DNA of 64,000 nucleotides, taken from Burkholderia sp. Nafp2/4-1b (lineage in GTDB: Bacteria > Pseudomonadota > Gammaproteobacteria > Burkholderiales > Burkholderiaceae). Shown in pieces: positions 16,459 to 24,831 of this stretch; within the stretch, counting starts at the first letter, position 1; the number at the start of each line of letters is the position of its first letter. The translations under genes were made by a program, and so were the position numbers. The stretch spans positions 1 through 64,000 of the forward strand of contig NZ_ML058619.1 of NCBI RefSeq assembly GCF_003635165.1. Direction: 5' to 3'. The notes below the pieces were generated by a model. The model did no database searches. It saw nothing but the letters and a program-made list of their open reading frames with translations, and had not been told where the DNA came from.

Positions 16459-17936
16459 TTGGCCGCTCTCGTCATCGATGCGGAGTCGCTGATGGACCAC
16501 TGGCGATTGGCTTATCTCGGGATCCGGCAGGTGCCGCGCGAGTTGAGCGAGTTCGAGCTCGCTACATTCTTCACGTTCTCCAAGCGGGAGCGTGTTGCCA
16601 TTGATTCACGACGCACCGATCTCTTTCGACTCGCGGTCGCATTGCACATTGGTTTTCTTCGCATGACCGGCCGGCCACTCGGCTCGTACAAGCAGATTCC
16701 CACGGTTCTCTGGTGACATCTTGGACGACAGCTGAATGTGAAGCCGCCAGACCTTGGCACGTTACGTTCACTTTACGATGGCAACCTCAAGACCTTATCC
16801 GACCACCAGCGCTTTGCTCGGGATGCCATCAATTTTCGAGCCGTCGCGGAACATCAACGTCGGTATGTCATCCGTTGGCTCAAAGAACAACTCACCGGCC
16901 GCCCCGAACGCGGCCAGTTGACGAACGATGTCAAACGTTGGTTCTACGACCATCGCATCGTGATACCACCGGAGCGCATGCTCAGGCAGTTCGTCGTCCA
17001 GGCCGTACGCGACATTGAGGGGCAACTGCATGGCGCGCTCGAGCATGCCGTCGGTATGGAAAAACTCGAGAGTTGGGCGCGAGTACTGGCTCAGCCCCAT
17101 GGAGAACATTCAAGTCTCCAGCGATGGCTGTGGGCCGTCCCACTGCGCAACTCGACCCATCAGATAAGCGAGATCCTCGACAAAGTCAATTTGCTCACGA
17201 TGCACGAGGTGGCAACGCGTTGGCCGGTTGAATGCAACGATGCCATGGTGCGCCACTACGCCCGCCGTTGTGCAAGCCGCCCGCCATCGATCAGCAAGCG
17301 AATCGAACCCCAAAGCCGACGAATCGAAGCCGCCTGCTTCATGCGGTATTCCCTCTGTATTGCGACTGGTCAGGTACTCGAGATGCTCCGGCGATGGGTA
17401 CTGAAGGTTGTCAACGACACGTCTGGCCAATGCACGGCGGTCGAAGCGATTGCCAGATTCGGATCAGCTGCTCGAGGGCAGGCTGTGTACGATGGCGGCG
17501 TTCACATCGGCCGCTTATTCAGAAGTATTTTTCTGATCGACTACTTCACCAATGCCTCTTTCCGGTCGGAGTTGCAACATGCCCTGAATCGGGGAGAAGC
17601 GGTGCATACCGTGCAACGCGCAATTCACATCGGTCGCATTCCGGTGGAGCTAGCTCGGCGCCAGGAATCGCTCGCGGCAGTGTCATCGGCGTTGACCCTG
17701 CTCTCGAACATCTTGATGGCCTGGAACACCACCCACATGCAACGAGCCCTGGAGGACATCGAAGCTAGCCGGGGGCAGCCGATCACGACCGAGCAACTCC
17801 GGCGAATCGCCCAACTCATATCGAGGGCATCAACTTGCGCGGCACCTTCAATTTTCCCGTGTCGCTGTACGCAAAGCGGATCTTGCCGAGCATCGCGGCC
17901 GGCAACTCCATTCCGTCAACCAGTCGGAGCGCCTAA
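16459..17936 (+). pseudogene. tnpA: Tn3-family transposase, multiply inactivated
   Basis: The N-terminal DUF4158 part is clear (VPRELSEFELATFFTF; ALHIGFLRMTGRPLGSYKQI). The C-terminal end of the Tn3 DDE domain is also clear (GRLFRSIFLIDYFTN; NRGEAVHTVQRAIHIGRI; NILMAWNTTHMQ). Three lesions are visible. An in-frame TGA at 16714-16716 sits where CGA (Arg) is expected. A one-base deletion near 17806-17816 shifts the final IEGINLRGTFNFPVSLYA into another frame. Several hundred central residues, including the catalytic DDE core, are missing between about 17450 and 17490. Intact family members are close to 1000 aa; only about 490 codons remain. Confidence 0.85.
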
Positions 17937-18486
17937 CGACGGGGTGTACTGGTACCGCCGGTCGAGGGACCGCTCACCTTCAATGCAGTCACGTCTGGAC
18001 ATGCCCTCTGCTTCGTTAGCGAAGGGTAGACGCTAACCCATTGTTTTGTCGGAATAAATATTTAGGGCCGCAAGGCAAGGCCTTGCCAGGCCTAATGGCG
18101 CCTAACCGGAAAAACGCATGGAAATCAAAGGCGCCCCCTGCAGCCCCTGACTTTTTCCCACGCGACGTACCGTAGTCCCGAGCGCCGCGGTTCCGGCATC
18201 GCTGGAAGCACCGCGCGATCCGGCGCCTTTTCCCGCCGAAGGCGGCGCAGCGCGTTTCCGTTACCCCGATCTCGCAAACCCTAAGTTAAGAAAAACTTTA
18301 CGTTCGACTATTATTTTCCTGCGTTTACCGGGTGTGACCGCGTCGATATGATCAGTTCCGCTTACCGCCGAAACGCGACAAGAACGGCACGGAGCACACT
18401 GGTGGCCGAGCAGTCCGGCCAACCGATCTGACAGCCGGGGAGCCCCTCGCGCCTGTCGCGATGGATACGGAAACGCAGAGGATCCG
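17937..18486. promoter_or_regulatory. Junction between the Tn3 remnant and the onium-type operon
   Basis: No gene is visible. A 14-bp palindrome GGCAAGGCCTTGCC lies at 18074-18087. An AT-rich tract follows at about 18280-18315. The motif TTTTCCTGCGTTTAC at 18314-18328 recurs upstream of the M24 gene (near 29475). The region from about 18280 on is the likely promoter of the downstream block. Confidence 0.5.
18312..18333 (+). promoter_or_regulatory. Candidate operator, copy 1 (TTTTCC-TGCGTTTAC-CGGG)
   Basis: This stretch aligns with 29471-29495 (TTTTCC-T-TGCGTTTAC-G-CGGG) with only one-base gaps. The copies lie about 155 and 180 bases before the first gene (18487) and last gene (29676) of the same block, as expected for a shared activator or RNA polymerase site. 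The regulator is unknown; the GlxA/AraC and LysR genes in the block are the natural candidates. Confidence 0.45.
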
Positions 18487-19815
18487 ATGAGCAAGAAGCA
18501 GATGAAACTCGGCCTGTCGATCAGGTACATGGGATACCACCTCGGCGCGTGGCGCCACCCGGAGCTGCAGGCCGATGCGGCGTCGCAGTTCGGCTTGTAT
18601 CTGGACGTCGCGAGGCTCGCCGAGCGCAACAAGTTCGACCTGCTGTTCCTCGCGGATGGCATCGGCGTGCGCTACGACGACGTGCCGAAGGGTTCGCTGT
18701 GCCGCTCGAGCCACAACGTCGAACTCGAGCCGCTCACCCTGCTCTCCGCGCTCGCCAGCCAGACCCGGCAGATCGGCCTGGTCGCGACGGCGTCCACCAC
18801 CTACAACGAGCCGTACCACATCGCACGCAAGTACGGCTCCCTGGACCAGATCAGCGGCGGGCGCGCCGGCTGGAACGTGGTGACCTCCTGGTCCGAGCAG
18901 GAAGCGTGGAATTTCAACCGCGCCAAGCATCTCGACTACGACACCCGCTACGAGCGAGCGGCCGAGTTCGTCGACGTGGTGACGGGGCTGTGGGACAGCT
19001 GGGACGCCGACGCGTTCGTGCACGACAAGGAATCGAGCGTGTTCTACGACGAGGCGAAGCTGCACGTGCTCGGTCATGCGGGCAAGCACTTCTCGGTGCG
19101 CGGCCCGCTCAGCGTGCGGCGCTCGCCGCAGGGGCGGCCGATCCTGGTGCAGGCGGGAACCTCCGAGGTCGGCCAGCAGATCGCCGCGAAACATTGCGAC
19201 ATCGTGTTCGCAGCCCAGCAGAGCATGGCGGCAGCGCAGAAATACTACGCGTCGGTCAAGGATCGCCTGCCGGCCCTCGACCGCAGCGAGGACGAACTGC
19301 TGATGATGGTCGGCCTGACACCGATCGTCGGCCGCACGCGCGACGAGGCGCAGGAGAAATACGCGATGCTCCAGGAGCTGATCGATCCGCTGGTCGGGCT
19401 GTCGATCCTGAAACGCTCGTTCGGCGACCTGTCGCACATGGATCTGGACGGCCCTGTGCCGCCCCCGCCGCTCGAAGACGTCGGGCTGCGCAGCAGCGCG
19501 AGCATGTACTACGAGACGGCGCAGCGCGAAGGCCTGACGATCCGGCAACTGTACAAGCGGATCGCGATGTCGCAGGAGCATCTGACCGTGATCGGCACCG
19601 CGAACGACGTGGCCGACGCGATGGAAGCCTGGATCGACGGCAAGGCCGCCGACGGTTTCAATATCGCGCCGACCCACCTGCCGCACGCACTGCACGACTT
19701 CGCCGATCTGGTGCTGCCGGAACTGCGCCGACGCGGACGATTCCGTACCGAATACGAAGGAACCACGCTGCGCCAGAACCTCGGGCTGCCGGAACCGCGG
19801 AGCCTCTACGCCTGA
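18487..19815 (+). CDS. NtaA/SnaA/DszA-family FMN-dependent monooxygenase
   Basis: A 442-aa luciferase-fold oxygenase that uses reduced FMN supplied by a separate reductase, here the next gene. Family blocks: MGYHLGAWRHPELQ, FDLLFLADGIGV, LEPLTLLSALA, GLVATASTTYNEPYHIAR, LDQISGGRAGWNVVTS, GRPILVQAGTS, and a C-terminal LPELRRRGRFRTEYEGTTLR. Characterised members attack nitrilotriacetate, dibenzothiophene sulfone, pristinamycin or dimethyl sulfide (DmoA), so the family alone does not give the substrate. In this operon, with a betaine-type importer and a DddP-like lyase, dimethyl sulfide is a reasonable guess. Three further luciferase-fold oxygenases occur at 47-56 kb. Confidence 0.85.
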   Translation: MSKKQMKLGLSIRYMGYHLGAWRHPELQADAASQFGLYLDVARLAERNKFDLLFLADGIGVRYDDVPKGSLCRSSHNVELEPLTLLSALASQTRQIGLVATASTTYNEPYHIARKYGSLDQISGGRAGWNVVTSWSEQEAWNFNRAKHLDYDTRYERAAEFVDVVTGLWDSWDADAFVHDKESSVFYDEAKLHVLGHAGKHFSVRGPLSVRRSPQGRPILVQAGTSEVGQQIAAKHCDIVFAAQQSMAAAQKYYASVKDRLPALDRSEDELLMMVGLTPIVGRTRDEAQEKYAMLQELIDPLVGLSILKRSFGDLSHMDLDGPVPPPPLEDVGLRSSASMYYETAQREGLTIRQLYKRIAMSQEHLTVIGTANDVADAMEAWIDGKAADGFNIAPTHLPHALHDFADLVLPELRRRGRFRTEYEGTTLRQNLGLPEPRSLYA

Positions 19816-19868
19816 CGCGCAGGGAACGCCTGTTTTCGTGAAACTCTCTTGAGACTGTCAAACCGATC

Positions 19869-20885
19869 ATGCGCATCTCCGAATCTTCCATGCAGCGCGC
19901 GTTCGTGCCGATCGAACAGGGCAACCCCGCCGACGATCCGCGCATGTTCCGCCGCGGCCTGAGCCAGTACGGCACCGGCATCGCCATCGTCACGACCGCG
20001 GACGGCGAGCGCCGTTCGGCGGTCACCGTCAACTCGTTTTCCTCGCTGTCGCTGGATCCGCCTCTGCTGCTGTGGTCGATCGACCGGAAATCGCGCAGCT
20101 TCCCGGCCTTCTCGAGCTGCGAGCATTTCGCGGTGAACATTCTGTCGTCCGAGCAGATCGAGCTGTCGCGCCACTTCTCCAGCAAGATCGAGGACAAGTT
20201 CGCGGACGTGGCCTGGCAACCGGACCCGTTCGGCTCGCCGCTGCTGGATGGCTGCCTCGCGCATTTCGAATGCGACGTGCACGCCCGCCACGACGGCGGC
20301 GACCACCTGCTGCTGATCGGCCGGGTCACGCGGCTCACGCGCTTCGAAGGCGTGCCGCTCATCTTCAGCCAGGGCCAGTACTGCATTGCCAGCGAGCCGC
20401 CCGAAGTGCCGGGCGATTCGGCCGAGATCGCCAACGCGGGCACCGGGCCAGCCGGCAACAACCTGCTGCAACTGATCTTCGACACGCACCATGCGCTGTC
20501 CGAAGCCTTCGATGAACATCGCCGCGCCGAAGGCGTGAGCATCGCGGTGGCACGCGTGCTGGCCAGTGTCCACGCGAGCCCCGGCATCAAGGTGGGCGAC
20601 GTCGCCTGCCAGACCTATCTCGGTCAGCGCGATGTCGAGGACGCCGTCACCTGGCTGGCCCAGAAGGCGCTGTTGGTCCGCACCGCGGACGGCGGCGTAC
20701 GGCTGACCGATGCGGGGCTGGCCTTGCGCCAGTCGATCCGCGCGCGCTGGATCGCCTTCGAGGATGCGCAGCTCGACGGCGTGTCGTCCGCCGATATCGC
20801 CGTGCTGATGCGCACGCTGACGCGGCTGGTGGAACGCACGCGCGGCCAGCCGGCCGCCCCGCCCGCCGCCGCGCGCCAGGCGTGA
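19869..20885 (+). CDS. Flavin reductase fused to a C-terminal winged-helix domain
   Basis: 338 aa in two parts. Residues about 25-175 are a HpaC/DmoB-like flavin reductase (RRGLSQYGTGIAIVTT, RRSAVTVNSFSSLSLDPPLL, FAVNILSSEQIELSRHFSS, LLIGRVTRL, GVPLIFSQGQYC). It should provide FMNH2 for the monooxygenase 53 bases upstream. Residues about 195-330 look like a MarR-type winged helix (ISIAVARVLASVHASPGIKV, VEDAVTWLAQKALLVRTADG, VRLTDAGLALRQSI). Stand-alone reductases are about 170 aa, so the extra half is real and the frame is continuous. It may be a redox- or flavin-sensing regulator, or the helix domain may serve dimerisation. Confidence 0.82.
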   Translation: MRISESSMQRAFVPIEQGNPADDPRMFRRGLSQYGTGIAIVTTADGERRSAVTVNSFSSLSLDPPLLLWSIDRKSRSFPAFSSCEHFAVNILSSEQIELSRHFSSKIEDKFADVAWQPDPFGSPLLDGCLAHFECDVHARHDGGDHLLLIGRVTRLTRFEGVPLIFSQGQYCIASEPPEVPGDSAEIANAGTGPAGNNLLQLIFDTHHALSEAFDEHRRAEGVSIAVARVLASVHASPGIKVGDVACQTYLGQRDVEDAVTWLAQKALLVRTADGGVRLTDAGLALRQSIRARWIAFEDAQLDGVSSADIAVLMRTLTRLVERTRGQPAAPPAAARQA

Positions 20886-21002
20886 CGCGCCCCGCGCGGA
20901 CGGATCTCCCACGCCCGCGCACGTAGCCAGGCACGAGTTTTCGGTTTTCGGTCCGCCGCGCGATTGCCAGGCACCCGTACAGGTTCGAAAGGGCACGAAA
21001 CA

Positions 21003-22625
21003 ATGAGCTGGGATTTCATCATCATCGGTGCAGGGTCGGCGGGGTGCGTGCTGGCGAATCGCCTCAGCGCCGATCCGCGCCACAGGGTGCTGCTGCTGGA
21101 GGCTGGCGGCAGCGACAACCGCTTTGCCATCAAGATTCCGGCCCTGGCGATGAAGGCCATGAACGATCCGGAGACCGACTGGATGTTTCCGACCGAGCCG
21201 GACCCGACGCGCAACGGTCGCACCGAGATCGTGCCGCGCGGCAAGGTGCTCGGCGGGTCGAGCTCGATCAATGCCACGTGGTACGTGCGCGGCAATCGTG
21301 GCGACTACGATCATTGGGCCGCGCTCGGCAATGCCGGCTGGTCGTACGACGAACTGCTGCCGTACTTCCGCAAGGTGGAATGCAACCGGGACGGCATCAG
21401 CGCGACCTACGGAAAGGCCGGCGCGATCGTGATCAGCGAGATCCGCGGCGTGCCGCCGCTCACGCGGGTATTCCTCGACGCGATGGAGGAACTCGGCTAT
21501 CCGAAGAACGTCGACTTCAATGCCGAGCCGACCGAGGGCGTGGCCATCCTGCACTCGACCCAGCATCGCGGCCTGCGCTGGAGCGCGGCGCGAGGCTATC
21601 TCGATCCGGCCAGGAGCCGCCCCAACCTGTGCGTGCTGACCGGCGCGCTGGTGCGCCGTGTCCTGATCGAGAACCGCGCGGCGGTCGGCGTCGAATTCGA
21701 TCTCGACGGACAGCGCCGCGTGGAGCGCTGCCACGGCGAGGTGATCGTCAGCGCGAGCGCCATCAATTCGCCGAAGATCCTGATGCATTCGGGCATCGGC
21801 CCGGCCGACCAGTTGAACCTCGCCGGCATTCCGGTGATCGTCGAGAACCGCGCGGTGGGCCGCAATCTGCAGGAGCACCCGGCCTGCCAGGTCAAGGCCT
21901 ATGTGAACGTGCGCACGGCCAACCAGGAATTCAACGCGCTCGGCATGCTCAAGTACGGCACGCGCTTCCTGCTGTCGCGCTCCGGCCAGGCCACCTTCTC
22001 ATACAGCGGCGTCGGTCTGATACGCACGCGGCCCGAGCTGGCCTATCCCGACATCCAGTATCACTTCGGCGCGTTTTCCTCGAGCTACACCGACCAGGGC
22101 ATCCGCATGGAGCCCGAGGCCGCGATCAACCTGCAGCCCAACGTGAACAATTCGCGCAGCCGCGGCGAGGTGAAACTGAAATCGTCGGACCCGTTCGCAC
22201 CGCCGAGCATCCAGTTCAACATGCTGGCCGACGCCTACGATCGCGAGACGCTGATCGCCGGCGCTCGCATCGCACGCGCGGCGCTGCGCTCGCACGCCTT
22301 CGCGCCCTATGTGACCGGCGAGTGCAAGCCAGGCGACGACGTGCAGACGGACGACGAATGGCTCGCCTACCTGCGCGAGAACGCCGGCGGCAGCTTCCAC
22401 CCATGCGGCACCTGCAAGATGGGCGTCGATGCCGATGCGGTGGTCACGCCCGATCTGAAAGTGATCGGCGTGGAGCGCCTGCGCGTGGTGGATTCCTCGA
22501 TCATCCCGCAGATTCCGAGCGGCAATCTCAATGCCATCAGCCTCGTGATCGGCGAGAAAGGCGCCGACATGATCCTCGCCGCACGTCGAGCCGCAACGGC
22601 CGGCGAGGCCGCGCAGCATACGTAA
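21003..22625 (+). CDS. GMC-family FAD-dependent alcohol/choline dehydrogenase-like oxidoreductase
   Basis: A 540-aa flavoprotein. The start at 21003 gives the FAD-binding IIIGAGSAGCVLANRLS directly after six residues; a start at 20964 adds 13 poorly conserved residues. GMC signatures: PRGKVLGGSSSINATWYVRG and the second motif INSPKILMHSGIG. Active-site pair: His in GGSFHPCGTCKMG and Asn in SGNLNAISLVIGEKGAD. BetA-type choline dehydrogenase and DddA (3-hydroxypropionate oxidation in DMSP pathways) both belong here. The operon partners (aldehyde dehydrogenase, betaine-type importer) fit either. A GAGGC-TCGA-GCCTC palindrome follows the stop at 22627-22640. Confidence 0.83.
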   Translation: MSWDFIIIGAGSAGCVLANRLSADPRHRVLLLEAGGSDNRFAIKIPALAMKAMNDPETDWMFPTEPDPTRNGRTEIVPRGKVLGGSSSINATWYVRGNRGDYDHWAALGNAGWSYDELLPYFRKVECNRDGISATYGKAGAIVISEIRGVPPLTRVFLDAMEELGYPKNVDFNAEPTEGVAILHSTQHRGLRWSAARGYLDPARSRPNLCVLTGALVRRVLIENRAAVGVEFDLDGQRRVERCHGEVIVSASAINSPKILMHSGIGPADQLNLAGIPVIVENRAVGRNLQEHPACQVKAYVNVRTANQEFNALGMLKYGTRFLLSRSGQATFSYSGVGLIRTRPELAYPDIQYHFGAFSSSYTDQGIRMEPEAAINLQPNVNNSRSRGEVKLKSSDPFAPPSIQFNMLADAYDRETLIAGARIARAALRSHAFAPYVTGECKPGDDVQTDDEWLAYLRENAGGSFHPCGTCKMGVDADAVVTPDLKVIGVERLRVVDSSIIPQIPSGNLNAISLVIGEKGADMILAARRAATAGEAAQHT

Positions 22626-22695
22626 GGAGGCTCGAGCCTCGTCGTTTAACCGTTCCTGTCCACTCAGCCTTTGTTGGAGTTTCTCGGAGCAACTG

Positions 22696-23667
22696 ATGAA
22701 ATCACGACTCGCAATTCTCGCTGCCGCCCTCCTGATCGGCCCGCTCTCCGCCCCCGCCATGGCGGCGGAGTGCGGCTCGGTGACCATCACGGAGATGAAC
22801 TGGTCATCCGCCGCAATCGTCACGGCGGTGTCGAGCTTCCTGATGGAACAGGGCTACGGCTGCAAGGTGCAGAAGGTGCCGACCTCGACGGTGCCCGCGC
22901 TGACCTCGCTGTCCGAAACCGGCAAGCCCGACATCCTCACCGAAGTCTGGCCGGCGGTGGCCGACGTGTACTACACGCTGGAAAAGCAGGGAAAGATCGT
23001 GCAGCTCGCCAACGTGATCGCCGACGGCGGTCAGGACGGCTGGTGGGTGCCCAAGTATCTGGTGGACCAGCATCCTGAACTGAAGACCCTCGACGGCATC
23101 CTCGCGCATCCGGAGCTGGTCGGCGGCCAGTTCGACAACGGCCCGCCCGGCTGGGGCTCGACGGTATCGAACAACAACCTGATCAAGGCCTTCGAGCTGG
23201 AGAAACACGGCATCAAGGTGGTCAGCTTCGGCTCCGGCGAAACGCTCGCGGCCTCGCTCGCGGCGGCGTACAAGGACAAGAAGCCGTGGTTCGGCTACTA
23301 CTGGGCGCCGACCGCGCTGCTCGGCAAGTATCCGATGGTCAGCGTGGACATGGGCCCCGTGGTACCGGCCATCGCCAAGTGCAACGCGCGCCTGGATTGC
23401 GCCACACCGGGCAAGACGGGCTGGCCTCGTGCACCCGTGCTGACCACCATGGCGAAGCCGTTCCGCGATGCGCATCCGGACATCGCGGCCCTGATGAGCC
23501 GCGTGTCGTTCTCGAACTCGCTGATGAGCCAGCTGCTGTCCTGGCAGGAGACGAACAAGGCCACGGCCGATGAAACCGCCGCCTATTTTTTGACGCACTA
23601 TAAGGACCAGTGGAAGAGCTGGGTGTCGCCCGCCGCGCTGGCCAAGGTCAGCTCCGTCATCAAGTGA
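22696..23667 (+). CDS. Glycine betaine-type ABC transporter substrate-binding protein (ProX/OpuAC family)
   Basis: A 323-aa periplasmic protein with signal peptide MKSRLAILAAALLIGPLSAP ending AMA-AECG. OpuAC-domain motifs: ITEMNWSSAAIVTAV, LTEVWPAVADVYYTL, NGPPGWGSTVSNN, and PWFGYYWAPTALLGKY. Trp and Tyr residues in these segments form the aromatic cage that binds quaternary ammonium or sulfonium headgroups in this family. Ligand candidates are glycine betaine, choline, carnitine and DMSP. It heads the importer operon and is followed by a strong intercistronic hairpin. Confidence 0.85.
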   Translation: MKSRLAILAAALLIGPLSAPAMAAECGSVTITEMNWSSAAIVTAVSSFLMEQGYGCKVQKVPTSTVPALTSLSETGKPDILTEVWPAVADVYYTLEKQGKIVQLANVIADGGQDGWWVPKYLVDQHPELKTLDGILAHPELVGGQFDNGPPGWGSTVSNNNLIKAFELEKHGIKVVSFGSGETLAASLAAAYKDKKPWFGYYWAPTALLGKYPMVSVDMGPVVPAIAKCNARLDCATPGKTGWPRAPVLTTMAKPFRDAHPDIAALMSRVSFSNSLMSQLLSWQETNKATADETAAYFLTHYKDQWKSWVSPAALAKVSSVIK

Positions 23668-23677
23668 GGCATCCGCA

Positions 23678-23711
23678 CGGTCTCCGGGCAGGCAGGCGCA
23701 CCCGGAGACCG
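23678..23711 (+). other. Intercistronic hairpin after the betaine-type binding protein
   Basis: CGGTCTCCGGG (23678-23688) pairs perfectly with CCCGGAGACCG (23701-23711) across a 12-base loop, 10 bases after the stop. No T-run follows. As at 3121-3141, it sits exactly between a binding-protein gene and its permease gene, where message protection or partial termination keeps the binding protein in excess. Confidence 0.65.
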
Positions 23712-23787
23712 ATGCGTCGCTTCCGCGCCCTGCCATGGCGCAATGCATCCATGAATCGAGCGGCCCCGGACGCGAGGATTGATATCC

Positions 23788-24831
23788 ATGAACATCGATA
23801 ACGCATTTTTTGATTCGGTCGGCCTGCGGCCATGGTGCGATGCCCATGCCCAGTCGGGGCCGGTCTCCCTCGCGCAGTTGCTGTCGAAGGCCGCCGCTGC
23901 GTCATCGGACCAGGGCGGCGGATGGAACTTCCCGTTTCCGTCGCTCGATGCGCTGAACGCGGACTGCGCGGCCATCCCGCGTACCCGCGACCTGACCACC
24001 GGCATCGAGCAGGGCTTCCTGCACATCCGCCACGGACTGAAGCTGGTACTGGACCCGATCACCCAGCCGCTGTCGTGGATGCTGCAACTCTCGCTGCACA
24101 TGGTGGAGATCGTGCCGTGGTGGCTGGCCACGCTGGCGCTGCTGGCCATCACCTACGGCCTGTCGCGTTCGAAGAAGGTGACCGCGATGACGGCCGCCCT
24201 GCTCTTCTGCCTCGGGCTGGTCGACTATCTGCACTACGCGCTGCAAACCACGGCGATCGTGCTGACCTGCACGCTGATCTGCATCGTGCTGGGCATCCCG
24301 GCCGGTATCGCCATGTCGAAGAGCGACCGCCTCAAGAGCAGCATGCTGCCGGTGCTCGACATGCTGCAGACGCTGCCTTCGTTCGTCTACCTGATCCCGC
24401 TGATCTTCCTGTTCAGCGTGACCGACCCGAAGCTTTACGGAATCGCCATCATCCTCTACGCGATCGTGCCGATGATCCGGCTCACCGATCTCGGCATCCG
24501 TCAGGTGGACGGCACTGTCGGCGAGGCGGCCTCCGCGTTCGGCATGAGCTGGTTTCAGAAGCTGGTGGGCGTGGAGCTGCCGCTGGCGCTGCCCAGCATC
24601 ATGGCCGGCGTGAACCAGACCATCATGATGTCGCTGTCGATGGTCGTGATCGCGTCGCTGGTGTCGGCGCCCGGGCTCGGCGTGCTGGTGCTGCGCGGCA
24701 TCAACAATCTCGAGCTCGGCGTGGGGCTGCTGGCCGGGCTGTCGATCGTGTTTCTTGCGATCCTGTTCGATCGCGTCACCAAGGTATCGATGTCGCGTCT
24801 CGCCGTCCACAAACAAGGAGGCCAGCAGTGA
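23788..24831 (+). CDS. Glycine betaine-type ABC transporter permease (ProW/OpuAB family)
   Basis: A 347-aa inner-membrane protein. The start at 23788 has AGGA about 9 bases upstream; a TTG nine bases earlier is less likely. A long cytoplasmic/periplasmic N-terminal part of about 110 residues is typical of ProW. TM segments follow (MVEIVPWWLATLALLAITYG; TAIVLTCTLICIVLGIPAGI; FVYLIPLIFLFSV). The EAA-type loop reads GEAASAFGMSWFQKLVGVELPLALPSIMAGVNQTIM, as in ProW. Its stop overlaps the ATPase GTG start. Confidence 0.85.
   Translation: MNIDNAFFDSVGLRPWCDAHAQSGPVSLAQLLSKAAAASSDQGGGWNFPFPSLDALNADCAAIPRTRDLTTGIEQGFLHIRHGLKLVLDPITQPLSWMLQLSLHMVEIVPWWLATLALLAITYGLSRSKKVTAMTAALLFCLGLVDYLHYALQTTAIVLTCTLICIVLGIPAGIAMSKSDRLKSSMLPVLDMLQTLPSFVYLIPLIFLFSVTDPKLYGIAIILYAIVPMIRLTDLGIRQVDGTVGEAASAFGMSWFQKLVGVELPLALPSIMAGVNQTIMMSLSMVVIASLVSAPGLGVLVLRGINNLELGVGLLAGLSIVFLAILFDRVTKVSMSRLAVHKQGGQQ

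Noticed and set aside
16260-16475. Short minus-strand open frame next to the Tn3 remnant
   Set aside because: Unusual composition, no ribosome-binding site and no recognisable motif; probably transposon debris.
18074-18087. Perfect 14-bp palindrome GGCAAGGCCTTGCC as a Tn3 or integron end
   Set aside because: It does not match known Tn3-type terminal repeats and no second copy was seen.
19806-21878. 690-codon minus-strand open frame over the flavin reductase and GMC genes
   Set aside because: It spans two well-supported plus-strand genes, has no motifs, and its composition is that of an antisense shadow.
22627-22640. GAGGCTCGAGCCTC palindrome after the GMC gene as a terminator
   Set aside because: The stem is only five pairs with a four-base loop and no T-run follows; the operon continues 56 bases later.
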